45,617 nt of DNA from Pseudomonadota bacterium. Its GTDB lineage: Bacteria > Pseudomonadota > Gammaproteobacteria > UBA1113. How positions within the stretch are numbered: the stretch's first letter is position 1; every line of letters starts with the position of its first letter. The translations under genes and the position numbers were made by a program. Below are positions 7,923-16,767 of the stretch, piece by piece. The notes under the pieces were generated by a model, which was given only the letters and a program-made list of their open reading frames with translations, was not told where the DNA came from and ran no database searches. The stretch is taken from the NCBI GenBank assembly GCA_021781965.1, contig JAJXVU010000017.1:1-45617 (forward strand). Direction: 5' to 3'.

Positions 7923-9188
7923 TTGAAAAAAAACCTACTGAAATCTCTCTATTTTCAAGTATTAATCGCTTTCATTTTAGGCATTTTGCTCGCTTATTTT
8001 TATCCCGCATTAGGCGCCAAAATGGAACCCTTAGGTGATGGTTTTATCAAGCTTATCAAAATGATGATCGCTCCGATTATTTTTTGTACGGTCGTATCCG
8101 GTATAGCGGGTATGGAAAATATGAAGGCGGTAGGTAAAACAGGAGCCTATGCGCTTATTTATTTTGAAATATTCAGTACAGTTGCTCTTATCCTCGGACT
8201 CATCATGGTAAATTGGTTAAAACCGGGGGTTGGCATGAACGTAGACATAACCCAAATCGATGTACATGATATTGCAGCCTTTACCTCGGCACAAAAAATG
8301 CAAAGCGTTACGGACTTTTTGCTGAATATTATTCCAGACACTTTTATGGGTGCATTTGCCCAAAGCCAAATCCTACAGGTTTTATTGATTTCTATCTTAT
8401 TTGGTTTTGCGCTGCATGTCATGGGAAACAGTGGTCGCATCATTTTAGAGTTTATTAATACCATCTCAGGGGTCTTTTTCGGGATCGTTAATATCATTAT
8501 GCGCTTAGCCCCTATAGGTGCATTTGGCGCCATCGCTTTTACCATTGGCAAATACGGCTTAGGATCACTGTTTTCTTTGGGAGAACTCATGGGCACGTTT
8601 TATTTGACTTGCCTTATTTTTATCTTTCTGATACTGGGTAGCGTCGCCTTTTTCCATAAATTTAGCCTATGGAAGCTGCTTAAATATATCAAAGCGGAAC
8701 TTTTGATTGTTCTAAGCACTTCTTCATCAGAATCCGTATTACCACGCATGATACTCAAACTTGAAAATCTGGGTGTCAAAAAATCAGTGGTGGGCTTGGT
8801 CATTCCAGCGGGTTATTCTTTTAATCTAGACGGCACTTCTATTTACTTAGCACTGGCTGTAGTGTTTATAGCGCAAGCGACCAACACCCCCCTGGATTTA
8901 GCACAACAAATCACCCTACTCATCATTCTTTTATTAACTTCTAAAGGCGCCGCGGGTGTAACGGGCAGTGGTTTTATTGTATTAGCAGCCACTCTTTCTT
9001 CAGTGGGGCATATTCCAATGGAAGGATTAGCGGTTATTTTAGGCATTGATCGCTTTATGTCAGAGGCCCGTGCGCTCACTAATCTGGTTGGCAATAGCGT
9101 GGCAACCATTGTAGTGGGCAAATGGTGTAATCAAGTGGATAATCAATGCTTGCAAACCCGCCTGGACCAGGGAAGCTTAGTAGACTAA
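7923..9188 (+). CDS. dctA: C4-dicarboxylate/amino acid:cation symporter (DctA/GltP family)
   Basis: A 421-residue inner-membrane transporter of the DAACS family, importing succinate, fumarate, malate or related substrates with protons or sodium. Diagnostic segments are [24 protein letters not shown] (residues ~41-64), the first re-entrant hairpin [12 protein letters not shown], the [20 protein letters not shown] helix, and [26 protein letters not shown] at the C-terminus. These fit DctA better than glutamate carriers, but the exact substrate is an inference. The start is a TTG at 7923 with AAGGAAG just upstream; no better ATG is available. It stands alone between tRNA-Arg and pgeF. Import of C4 acids fits the TCA-based metabolism implied by acnA and the leucine operon. 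Confidence 0.88.
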   Translation: MKKNLLKSLYFQVLIAFILGILLAYFYPALGAKMEPLGDGFIKLIKMMIAPIIFCTVVSGIAGMENMKAVGKTGAYALIYFEIFSTVALILGLIMVNWLKPGVGMNVDITQIDVHDIAAFTSAQKMQSVTDFLLNIIPDTFMGAFAQSQILQVLLISILFGFALHVMGNSGRIILEFINTISGVFFGIVNIIMRLAPIGAFGAIAFTIGKYGLGSLFSLGELMGTFYLTCLIFIFLILGSVAFFHKFSLWKLLKYIKAELLIVLSTSSSESVLPRMILKLENLGVKKSVVGLVIPAGYSFNLDGTSIYLALAVVFIAQATNTPLDLAQQITLLIILLLTSKGAAGVTGSGFIVLAATLSSVGHIPMEGLAVILGIDRFMSEARALTNLVGNSVATIVVGKWCNQVDNQCLQTRLDQGSLVD

Positions 9189-9287
9189 CCAATAAACACT
9201 ATCGCGCTCTGAAATTCATTCATATTTTTGACTTAAAGCCCCCATTTCGCTATCATAACGTGCAATATGGAACATAGGAAGCACAAC

Positions 9288-10046
9288 ATGCCTTATTTAC
9301 ATGCCGATTGGCCGCTACAAGGTAAAGTGCATGCTTTTACCACTTTGCGGCCCAATGGCTACAGCCAGGGCATTTATGCGGGTTTAAACCTGGGCTACCG
9401 CGTGGGTGATGATCCAGTTTTGGTAGCAAAAAATGTTGAGCGCTTAGTGACTGAGATGAAACTCCCCTACACACCGCAATGGGTCGCACAAGTGCATGGC
9501 ACTAATGTGATAGCAGCAAGCGATGCCAGCCCTGAAATTAAAGCCGATGGACTCTATAGCCATTCCAAAGGACAGATTTGCGCTGTATTAACGGCAGATT
9601 GCTTACCCATTTTAATTGCACACTCGCAAGGTCTAGGCATAGCCGCACTGCATGGTGGTTGGCGCAGCTTGCAACAAGGCATTATTGAAGCGGGCTTAAA
9701 GCAGCTGGCTTTGCCTACGAATGAATTGTATGTCTGGCTAGGACCAGCCATAGGTAAAAAAGCATATAACGTAGGCGCAGATTTTCGTGAACTATTTTTA
9801 GATACAGATCCCAGCTTAGCCCCCGCATTTTATCAAGACGCAGATCAACAGTGGCATGCCGATCTCTATGCCATCGCTAGAATACAATTGCAGCATTTAG
9901 GACTAACACAGATTTATGGCGGTCAATATTGTACCTATAGCGATCCACAACAATTTTATTCTGCTCGCTATTCACTACACAATGCGGAACACACCGGTGG
10001 CCGCATGGCTACGCTCATTTGGATAGATGAGGAAAATACGCTATGA
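9288..10046 (+). CDS. pgeF: Laccase-domain protein PgeF/YfiH (peptidoglycan editing factor)
   Basis: A 252-residue cytoplasmic protein of the DUF152/multicopper-polyphenol-oxidase-like family. In E. coli YfiH cleaves wrong muropeptide precursors containing L-Ser; relatives have purine-nucleoside phosphorylase and oxidase activity. The zinc-site motifs are intact: the histidine in QVHGTNV, VLTADCLPILI, and AALHGGWRSLQQGI. An upstream in-frame ATG exists at 9267, but AGGAAG at 9276-9281 points to the ATG at 9288, which gives the usual short N-terminus (MPYLHADWPL). Its last 4 bases overlap the next gene (ATGA), so the two are coupled. Confidence 0.92.
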   Translation: MPYLHADWPLQGKVHAFTTLRPNGYSQGIYAGLNLGYRVGDDPVLVAKNVERLVTEMKLPYTPQWVAQVHGTNVIAASDASPEIKADGLYSHSKGQICAVLTADCLPILIAHSQGLGIAALHGGWRSLQQGIIEAGLKQLALPTNELYVWLGPAIGKKAYNVGADFRELFLDTDPSLAPAFYQDADQQWHADLYAIARIQLQHLGLTQIYGGQYCTYSDPQQFYSARYSLHNAEHTGGRMATLIWIDEENTL

Positions 10047-10819
10047 ATAAAAATAATCGAAAACGACATGGCTATACATGGATCATTTTAATCTTTGTTG
10101 TGTTTACGGCTTGTTTGATATGGTTTTATACGCAGGCTAAAGCAAGCACCGCCACTCACTGGCAAACATTGGCCCCAGGCTTAGAATACACCACTTTAGA
10201 TTTAGACCAAGGAAAATTACACGCTTTTAAAATAGATTTAAAACAAAATCGCCTTGCTTTATTATCACCACCAGAACCTAATGACATCAAAGATATGGTA
10301 ATAAACGCCCGCGCTTTATTGGGCGTGAATGCGGGATTTTTCACACCCGATGGCAAGCCCTTGGGCTTGCGCATCAATGACGGTAAATTGTTGTCACCCG
10401 CAAAGTCCATTTCCTGGTGGGGTATTTTCTACTTACAGAACAACAATCCAGAATTGAGCAGTGCTGATAGTTTTAAACTCAGCAACGATATAGATTTTGC
10501 GGTACAAGCAGGTCCACGCCTATTGGTCAATAAGGATATTCCGCATTTAAAAGATGGGGTAGGCAATCGCACTGCCATAGGTTATAACCAAAATAATGAT
10601 GTCATTATAGCCGTTAGCGAGAATGCGCAATTAACTACGTTACAATTGGCACAAATACTACGAGACTCAGAAAAACACGGCGGTTTAGGCTGCTTGTACG
10701 CACTCAATTTAGATGGTGGTAGTTCCTCACAGGCTTATGCAAAAATAGGTAATTTTGTATTGGATGCTCCCAGTTTTCGTGCGGTTGCGGATGGCGTAGC
10801 CGTTTATTCCAGATCATAG
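10043..10819 (+). CDS. Phosphodiester glycosidase (NAGPA/DUF2233) family protein, membrane anchored
   Basis: A 258-residue protein with one N-terminal membrane segment (about residues 12-30, GYTWIILIFVVFTACLIWFY), probably a signal anchor placing the rest in the periplasm. The remainder matches the DUF2233 fold: LGVNAGFFTPDGKPLGLRINDGK near residue 92, an FAVQAGPRLL segment, and ALNLDGGSSSQAYAK near residue 222. Members include mammalian NAGPA and bacterial enzymes that split sugar phosphodiesters, and some take part in exopolysaccharide or cell-wall processing. The true substrate here is unknown. It overlaps pgeF by 4 bases and is followed 11 bases later by coaA, suggesting a pgeF-this-coaA operon. 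Confidence 0.85.
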   Translation: MNKNNRKRHGYTWIILIFVVFTACLIWFYTQAKASTATHWQTLAPGLEYTTLDLDQGKLHAFKIDLKQNRLALLSPPEPNDIKDMVINARALLGVNAGFFTPDGKPLGLRINDGKLLSPAKSISWWGIFYLQNNNPELSSADSFKLSNDIDFAVQAGPRLLVNKDIPHLKDGVGNRTAIGYNQNNDVIIAVSENAQLTTLQLAQILRDSEKHGGLGCLYALNLDGGSSSQAYAKIGNFVLDAPSFRAVADGVAVYSRS

Positions 10820-10830
10820 GAGTATACAAC

Positions 10831-11757
10831 TTGTCACTTTCCCCCTACATGCAATTTGCGCGCGAAGATTGGCGTCATTACCGTGATGATACACCTTTGC
10901 ACCTCACTGAGGCAGAGCTTGCCAGCCTGCGGGGCTTTAACGAATCCATTTCTATGACCGAAGTCGAAGACATTTATTTGCCTTTATCGCGTCTCTTGAA
11001 TCTTTATGTGACTCAAACGCAAAATTTACACGCCATCACCAATCAATTTTTGCATCAACACACTCACAAAATGCCTTATATCATCGGCGTTTCGGGTAGT
11101 GTGGCCGTAGGCAAAAGTACTACCAGCCGTATCTTGCAAACGGTTTTGTCGCGCTGGCCTCATCATCCCCAAGTGGCTTTGGTTTCAACCGATGGTTTTA
11201 TATATCCCAATGCGGTACTAAAAACCAAGGGGTTAATGACACGCAAGGGCTTTCCAGAAAGCTATAACCGTCAAGCCTTATTGCAGTTTTTAAACGATTT
11301 AAAATCGGGCAAAGCTGAGGTCAGCATGCCGGTTTATTCACACGCAAGCTATGATATTACCGATGAAGTGATATGCATCCCCGCCCCGGATATTTTAATC
11401 ATCGAAGGCTTAAATATACTGCAAATGCCCGATATGGCCGAAACGCAACGCGTTTATGTTTCAGATTTCATAGATTTTAATATTTTTGTAACCGCGCCTA
11501 CGGCCATGATTAAATCCTGGTTTTTAGAGCGCTTCCGCTCTTTCCGATTGCATGCGATGGACAAGCCTCATTTATATTTTCATCAATTTAGTCAAATGAA
11601 TGAAGTTAAAGCTTTGGCTTTGGCAGATAATATCTGGGAAAGCATCAATGCCCCTAACCTACTCAAAAATATTCTACCCTACCAATATCGAGCACAATTA
11701 ATTTTAGAAAAAGGCGCTGGTCATGGGATAGAACAAGTTTATTTGCGAAAATTGTAA
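10831..11757 (+). CDS. coaA: Pantothenate kinase, type I
   Basis: CoaA phosphorylates pantothenate in the first, regulated step of coenzyme A synthesis. The 308-residue protein has the P-loop GVSGSVAVGKST (residues 86-97), the STDGF motif, YNRQALLQFLNDLKSGK, and the C-terminal FLERF and NILPYQYRAQLILEKGAGH segments of the bacterial type I enzyme. The start is TTG at 10831 with TAGGAG upstream; a later ATG (MQFAREDW) would cut conserved sequence. A convergent GC-rich palindrome lies between its end and ttcA. CoA supply is relevant to the acyl-CoA pathway coded further right. Confidence 0.95.
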   Translation: MSLSPYMQFAREDWRHYRDDTPLHLTEAELASLRGFNESISMTEVEDIYLPLSRLLNLYVTQTQNLHAITNQFLHQHTHKMPYIIGVSGSVAVGKSTTSRILQTVLSRWPHHPQVALVSTDGFIYPNAVLKTKGLMTRKGFPESYNRQALLQFLNDLKSGKAEVSMPVYSHASYDITDEVICIPAPDILIIEGLNILQMPDMAETQRVYVSDFIDFNIFVTAPTAMIKSWFLERFRSFRLHAMDKPHLYFHQFSQMNEVKALALADNIWESINAPNLLKNILPYQYRAQLILEKGAGHGIEQVYLRKL

Positions 11758-11774
11758 TTTCTTAAGAAGAATTC

Positions 11775-11836
11775 TGACCGCGACCGTCAGGGAGCGGAAA
11801 TTTGAAAAAAACCGCGCCCTTTCGGTCGCGGCTCGG
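11775..11836. repeat. GC-rich palindromic repeat (family with core CCCTGACGGTCGCGGCTCG), inverted pair
   Basis: Two copies in opposite orientation (11775-11797 and 11812-11836) can pair as CCGCGACCGTCAGGGAGCGG against CCGCGCCCTTTCGGTCGCGG with few mismatches. The segment 11812-11831 is the exact reverse complement of 27492-27511 upstream of the HMG-CoA lyase gene. Other family members are at 13165, 27448, 36651 and 40294. It lies between the convergent genes coaA and ttcA. Confidence 0.75.
11805..11831 (-). terminator. Intrinsic terminator of ttcA formed by the GC-rich repeat
   Basis: Read on the minus strand, CCGCGACC-GAAA-GGGCGCGG (stem of 7 pairs plus one A-G mismatch, GAAA tetraloop) is followed directly by seven Ts. 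It stands 48 bases after the ttcA stop, a textbook terminator shape built from a repeat copy. Confidence 0.8.
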
Positions 11837-11878
11837 AATTATTTAACTGGTCGCGACGCAGAAAATCACGGTGCAATA

Positions 11879-12709
11879 TTAAAACGGATCAGCTAATTCT
11901 TCTACGAGGGGCTCATCGAAAACCTCACCCTGCAGCAATTGTTTTTCTAACTCTTTAAATGGCCAGTGATCTTTATCCATTAACTGACTAGGCCTAATAT
12001 TCCCCAAAGCACTTAACGCATTGCTGGATACTTTAGGATTCTCTGCCGCTAAAGTTTTCATTAGCGCCGCTATTTTTTTACGGGTTAATTTTTCTTGTGA
12101 ACCGCATAAAGTGCAAGGAATGATGGGAAAATTTTGTTCGCCTGCATAAGTAATAATGTCTTTTTCTTGGCAATAGACCATAGGGCGAATTAAAATATGA
12201 CGTTTATCATCCGTTAGCAACTTCGGTGGCATAGAGCGAATTTGACCACTATAAAGTATAGACATCAGTAATGTATTGACTAAATCGTCACGATGATGTC
12301 CTAGCGCAATTTTGGTAAAGCCATTTTCTTTGGCATAACGATAAATATTGCCGCGACGTAAACGCGAGCACAAAGAACAGTAGGTATTACCTTCTGGAAT
12401 TTTTTCTTTGACTATGGAATAGGTATCCCGACGCAAGACTTCATAAGGAATGCGGCGTTGTTCCATCCAGGCACGCAAACCGCTGTCGTCCCACCCCGGT
12501 TGGGCTTGGTCTAAAGTGAAAGAAAACAATTCGAAACGATTGTTGGAGTTGATGCGCAATTGTTCTAATAGACACAACAAAGTAAATGAATCTTTGCCGC
12601 CGGATAAACACACCATGACCCGATCGCCTTTTTGGATCATGTTATAATCACTGATCGCCTTACCCGTATAATGTAATAATTTTTTTTCAACTTTGCTATT
12701 TGTAAACAT
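11879..12709 (-). CDS. ttcA: tRNA 2-thiocytidine(32) synthetase TtcA
   Basis: TtcA uses ATP and an Fe-S cluster to thiolate cytidine 32 in certain tRNAs (in E. coli some Arg and Ser tRNAs). The 276-residue protein has the PP-loop SGGKDS (residues 36-41) and both CXXC pairs that bind the cluster, C111/C114 ([12 protein letters not shown]) and C199/C202 (PCTLCGSQ), plus the [12 protein letters not shown] motif. The ATG at 12709 has GAGAGAAG before it. The 130-bp repeat element ends only 13 bases upstream, so any promoter must lie in or against that element. Terminated by the GC-rich hairpin downstream. Confidence 0.95.
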   Translation of the reverse strand: MFTNSKVEKKLLHYTGKAISDYNMIQKGDRVMVCLSGGKDSFTLLCLLEQLRINSNNRFELFSFTLDQAQPGWDDSGLRAWMEQRRIPYEVLRRDTYSIVKEKIPEGNTYCSLCSRLRRGNIYRYAKENGFTKIALGHHRDDLVNTLLMSILYSGQIRSMPPKLLTDDKRHILIRPMVYCQEKDIITYAGEQNFPIIPCTLCGSQEKLTRKKIAALMKTLAAENPKVSSNALSALGNIRPSQLMDKDHWPFKELEKQLLQGEVFDEPLVEELADPF

Positions 12710-12722
12710 TTCTTCTCTCTGT

Positions 12723-12852
12723 ATACTCTTCGCATTTGATTCTTAGGCTTTGTTGCCTTCGCCCATCTCGCACCCAGTATATGACATAAGTACTTCACTC
12801 CTGCTGCGTTAGAGCTGGTCTTCTACCCTATAGAATCAACTGCTGTGAGTAT
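12723..12852 (-). repeat. ~126-130 bp imperfect palindromic element, copy D
   Basis: The ends are ATACTCTTCGCATTTGATTC and (reading in) ATACTCACAGCAGTTGATTC, which are related inverted repeats; the same ends occur at 33111-33237, 34717-34842 and 44538-44663. The TTCGCATTTG end faces the ttcA start. The other end overlaps the 3' end of glpD and encodes its final residues ILTAVDSIG and stop. The interior shares the CTTTGTTGCCT...CGCCC and CAGTATATGACATA parts with copy C. No reading frame or transposase is present. Confidence 0.8.
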
Positions 12853-14349
12853 ATATTTTTTCAACCTTTCCAAATCTATTTCATCCATACACAATCCCAG
12901 TCGCGTTCTACGCCATAATAGATCGTCTATGCTCTTAACCCATTCTTGCGCTAATAAATAATCCACTTCTGTTTGATACAGACCTGCGCCAAAATCTATG
13001 CCCATATCCGCTAAAGTGCTCTTACCCTTTAGCCAAAAGAGACACAGTGTACCATAACAACGCAGATAACGCGATAATATTACAGTAGGGACAAAAGAAT
13101 AACTTTTCTTGAATTGTGCTTCATCTAAAGGTTCACTGCCTGGTAAGAAAATAATTTCATCATACCGCTCCCTGACGGTCGCGGCTCGGTTATGGGGTAT
13201 AATAGGCCAGGATGGCCTTATTTTTTCTAGTAAAATCAATGCATCTAGTGCTAAACGCCTATGTGTGGTTAACTTACCGCCTAAAACGGTCAATATGCTA
13301 TGACCCTTTTCACTCTGTTGCAATTGTAATTGATAATCACGCGACAATTGATGCGCATTATGCAGACCATCATCCAGCAAAGGTCTCACCCCCGAAAAAG
13401 TGTAAGCTATATCCTCTGCTGTAAGCGGCGTTTGCAAATAAACATTGGCGGCGGCTAACAAATATTCTATTTCTACGGGTTCTACCCTAATATCATCTAA
13501 AGGCCCCTGATATTCTAATTCGGTAGTCCCCAGTAAGCAATAACCAGGCTCATAAGGTGTTAAGAAAATAACACGTCCATCTGCACATTCAAATAAATAG
13601 GCTTTGTCATCCGGCAATTCCTGTTTTAAAACCAAATGACTACCTTTGACCAAACGCATTTTAGCCCGAGGATATTGGGTTAAATATTGCTTTTGAAAAT
13701 GCGCCACCCAGGGACCCGTGGCGTTAACTAGAATCTTAGCTTCATAAGTATTGCGTTGCTGCGTCAACTTATCTTGCACCTCAACTTTCCAACCATTTTC
13801 TGTTTCTATTAATTCTATAATATCCTGATACGTTAGGATCGTCGCCTGGTTTTGTCGCGCTAATAAGGCCCATTCCACCACCAAACGACTGTCGTACGTC
13901 CAAGCATCGCTGTAAACAGCACCTTGTTTGATATTTTTTTTAAAAAAGGATTGATAAGGAGCGGCGTTCAAACGAATACTCTTCGCTTTGGCCAATACAT
14001 TGTGTCCACTTAAATGATCATAAATGAATAGACCCAAACGGATTATAAAACGTCGCAAATAGCTTTCTTTATAGTATGGGACAATAAAGTGCATGGGTTT
14101 GATTAAATGCGGCGCCATTTTAATCAATAGACTGCGTTCATGCAGCGCTTTTTTGACCAGAGAAAAATAATATTGCTGCAAATAACGCAAGCCGCCATGA
14201 ATAAGTTGAGTGCTTTTGCTAGACGTTCCAGAAGCGAGATCGTTTTGTTCAATCAAAACCACTTTTAAACCCATGCGCGCCGCCTGCCCGGCTATGGCCA
14301 TGCCATTGATGCCGCCGCCTATGATGATGATATCTTTTTTTTCAGTCAT
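12823..14349 (-). CDS. glpD: Aerobic glycerol-3-phosphate dehydrogenase (FAD)
   Basis: GlpD oxidises glycerol 3-phosphate to dihydroxyacetone phosphate at the inner membrane and passes electrons to quinone. The 508-residue protein begins with the FAD fold DIIIIGGGINGMAIAGQAARMGLKVVLIE (residues 6-34) and continues ASGTSSKSTQLIHGGLRYL, with substrate-site TYDSRLVVEWALLAR and TFSGVRPLL later. Two oddities come from repeats. Residues ~387-395 (RAATVRER) are encoded by a GC-rich repeat copy inside what looks like an extra loop of about 15 residues before FLPGSEPL. The last residues ILTAVDSIG plus stop come from the 130-bp element. Its ATGA start overlaps the stop of the 787-residue gene, with AGGAG inside that gene's end. 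Confidence 0.95.
   Translation of the reverse strand: MTEKKDIIIIGGGINGMAIAGQAARMGLKVVLIEQNDLASGTSSKSTQLIHGGLRYLQQYYFSLVKKALHERSLLIKMAPHLIKPMHFIVPYYKESYLRRFIIRLGLFIYDHLSGHNVLAKAKSIRLNAAPYQSFFKKNIKQGAVYSDAWTYDSRLVVEWALLARQNQATILTYQDIIELIETENGWKVEVQDKLTQQRNTYEAKILVNATGPWVAHFQKQYLTQYPRAKMRLVKGSHLVLKQELPDDKAYLFECADGRVIFLTPYEPGYCLLGTTELEYQGPLDDIRVEPVEIEYLLAAANVYLQTPLTAEDIAYTFSGVRPLLDDGLHNAHQLSRDYQLQLQQSEKGHSILTVLGGKLTTHRRLALDALILLEKIRPSWPIIPHNRAATVRERYDEIIFLPGSEPLDEAQFKKSYSFVPTVILSRYLRCYGTLCLFWLKGKSTLADMGIDFGAGLYQTEVDYLLAQEWVKSIDDLLWRRTRLGLCMDEIDLERLKKYILTAVDSIG
13165..13189 (-). repeat. GC-rich palindromic repeat half-copy inside glpD
   Basis: On the plus strand this reads CCGCTC followed by the family core CCCTGACGGTCGCGGCTCG, almost identical to 40294-40317 and to the left half of the 11775 pair. 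Read as glpD it gives NRAATVRERY in frame without a stop. The protein comparison suggests it is an insertion rather than chance similarity. Confidence 0.75.
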
Positions 14350-16709
14350 TGTGACAACTTACTCCTGCTGATCTCGTCATTGGGATTAGAACCGCCCGAC
14401 TGTTCATAATCTGAGCATATTCCGGATCTATGTGCAGAAGAAAAAAAAGAAAGCGGGCTGTTCGAGTTCATTTCTTCATCATAACTTAAGTCATAACCTT
14501 TGAAATCTCTTGGGGCTTTAGAAACACGTTCAATAGAGTCTATTGTTTTGTCGATCTCTTCATAGATTTGTGAAATAGCTTCTTTTGCCAACTTTTCTTT
14601 TAGGTAGCACTCTGTATTGAAAGGTACTTTAGATAATTTAATCATTTTACAGTCTCTTAAAATTTTAATGCAACTCTGGCTTAAGTCAATATTTACATAT
14701 AGCATTTGGGGTGATTCATGATGAATTTTTTCAGACCACCCGTTGGATAAGTTTCTATCTGACAACATTTGCACAAACAGTTGTATGAATTTTATACTCA
14801 ATATAAACCCTTGTTCTCTAGAAAGAGACGGGGTTGAAAGAATTAACAAAGTTTGAAAGCTGATATAACCTTCAATCTCAGGGAAAAGATCTGCAGCTAC
14901 TGCTTCGTTTTGTTTTCTTTGGACAGTCATCTCTTCGTAGCATATTGTCATTTTATCTAGGTAACTTTGATACTCCTGTATTAGGGCTGAGTTCTGTAGA
15001 ATTTCTGCAGTCATTTCTTTGGGCAGTTCGGATAATCGATATAATTCTGGATTGTGAGCGTTTGGCTCATATCGTTCTAGCTTATCTAGCATAACTTTTT
15101 TAAACGAGTCTCTAAGACGAGTTACATCGAAGAAATATGCCCTGGGATCCCAATGCTCTAACAATAAAACCCAAATGGCCTTGAAATAGGGCAACCATTT
15201 GAATTTAAGCTCATTCAGTGATATAGCTTGCCGTAAGTTTTGTATAATCTTTGCCTGTTTGACACTGATTAGTACGGATTGATAAGTTTGTAATTTCACT
15301 TGATTTCCTTTTATCAAACCTTCATCACTCATAAAAGCGCGCTGAATCTCGGGTGAATCTGTGAGTGTGGCGAATGAAAACCAGCGCTTTATACGTTGAA
15401 CCAACTCTTCTTCTTTCCCCATATCCTTGAGACAATATACAAACCCCATTTTTTTGAAAATTAAGGTATCTGTAGCCGCTAAATTTAACTCCCATACAAT
15501 ATCTAAAAATTGCATCCATTCTTTTTTTGATGATTGGATCAACAGTTTTTCAATAAGATTTGAACTAGGCAAACTATTAATGAAATAAGTTACTTCTTCC
15601 GTGGCAAAGATGGCGAGTTTTTGCTTAGTTTTACAGCTTTCAACTTTTGATGGATTCATAATAACCGCTGTCAATTCAAAAACATCACTCATTTTAGAAA
15701 AGAATATCTCTGTTTTCTCGTTTTTTTTGAGAAAATCAAGAAATTTAGATGCGTTGAGATTATTCATTGCTCGTAGTATACGGTGTCCTTTATGAGTACT
15801 GACTAACGCATTGAGTAAATTATCAATTTCCTCAGGTATTGCCAGCCATTCACTTAATAAGTGAACTAGCACATACATTGATTCTAAACTTAGCACATAA
15901 ATTTCTTTTTGACCGTATAGAAATCGCAAAATATGTGCATATAGCACACCCGCTTGTGCATTTCTGATGTTAAAGTATTCAAATAAAGTAAAAATTCTGT
16001 CATTAATTTTACGTTCAGGATTCGCAGAAAATACAAATTCAAAAAATAAATAACTGTCACATAAAGATTGGAGTAAATAATTGGCTTTAATATGGGACAA
16101 TGTTTCATCAGAAAATGGTGCGATTAAATCTTCTTTACCTGCAATAAGAGCCTCAAGATAAAGCTCGCTTACATCACAGCAAGCTAATTTCTTTTCTATA
16201 CACCCTCTATGATTAAGTATCTTTGCTTGCTCTGGGGTTAGTTGTGCCAATACGATTTGAAAAAAAACATTTTTCTCTTCATTACTAATTTTAGGATCTA
16301 TAAATTGATCAGAATTAAAAAACAGCTGGATTTGTTGTCGATCATAGAAACAGCGAACAATGTATAAGATGACTTTAAATCTACTTGTTTCCAAGTTACC
16401 TTCTTCTATTTCCAGGCATAGTGGCGATGGTTCCACTGGCGACGGCAACATAATATCAGAAAGTAATTCTGATGAAGAACAACTGACAGAATAGAGTTCT
16501 GGAGTGTTAGAATCAGTTACTTTTCTAGAAATTGCTAGCGTATCAAGAGAAGAGGGTTGTGGACAGAAGGTAGGCTCCTTCCTTTTAGGAGGTTCGGCAT
16601 TTTCTACAGCCTCAGAATCAGTAAAAAAAGATGATTGGCTATTCCGTTTATCTTTTTTAAACAGACCCAGGGTGGGGATACTACGCTTAGTTAATTTATG
16701 GCTGCGCAT
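14346..16709 (-). CDS. Large hypothetical protein, candidate secreted effector
   Basis: A 787-residue protein that I do not recognise. The ATG at 16709 has TAGGAAG about 10 bases upstream. Residues 1-110 are polar, basic and Ser/Pro-rich with no signal peptide. Residues ~110-690 are dense in Leu, Ile, Phe and Lys, consistent with an all-helical fold without membrane segments. The C-terminal ~90 residues are polar and Glu/Ser-rich (SYDEEMNSNSPLSFFSSAHRS...EISRSKLSQ), the kind of tail that carries Dot/Icm translocation signals. Base use is clearly more AT-rich than the neighbours. It lies between glpQ-type and glpD genes, its stop overlapping the glpD start, so it is cotranscribed with glycerol-phosphate enzymes. 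Effector status is an inference from size, composition, lineage and tail. Confidence 0.7.
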   Translation of the reverse strand: MRSHKLTKRSIPTLGLFKKDKRNSQSSFFTDSEAVENAEPPKRKEPTFCPQPSSLDTLAISRKVTDSNTPELYSVSCSSSELLSDIMLPSPVEPSPLCLEIEEGNLETSRFKVILYIVRCFYDRQQIQLFFNSDQFIDPKISNEEKNVFFQIVLAQLTPEQAKILNHRGCIEKKLACCDVSELYLEALIAGKEDLIAPFSDETLSHIKANYLLQSLCDSYLFFEFVFSANPERKINDRIFTLFEYFNIRNAQAGVLYAHILRFLYGQKEIYVLSLESMYVLVHLLSEWLAIPEEIDNLLNALVSTHKGHRILRAMNNLNASKFLDFLKKNEKTEIFFSKMSDVFELTAVIMNPSKVESCKTKQKLAIFATEEVTYFINSLPSSNLIEKLLIQSSKKEWMQFLDIVWELNLAATDTLIFKKMGFVYCLKDMGKEEELVQRIKRWFSFATLTDSPEIQRAFMSDEGLIKGNQVKLQTYQSVLISVKQAKIIQNLRQAISLNELKFKWLPYFKAIWVLLLEHWDPRAYFFDVTRLRDSFKKVMLDKLERYEPNAHNPELYRLSELPKEMTAEILQNSALIQEYQSYLDKMTICYEEMTVQRKQNEAVAADLFPEIEGYISFQTLLILSTPSLSREQGFILSIKFIQLFVQMLSDRNLSNGWSEKIHHESPQMLYVNIDLSQSCIKILRDCKMIKLSKVPFNTECYLKEKLAKEAISQIYEEIDKTIDSIERVSKAPRDFKGYDLSYDEEMNSNSPLSFFSSAHRSGICSDYEQSGGSNPNDEISRSKLSQ

Positions 16710-16767
16710 AAAATTGACTTCCTAATATATGGAGTACGCAAAGACTTTAGAGCATAGTGGCTAACCA

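Noticed and set aside
14346..16709. RasGEF-like or other eukaryotic domain in the 787-residue protein
   Set aside because: Scattered helical similarity was considered, but none of the characteristic conserved blocks could be placed, so no domain is claimed.
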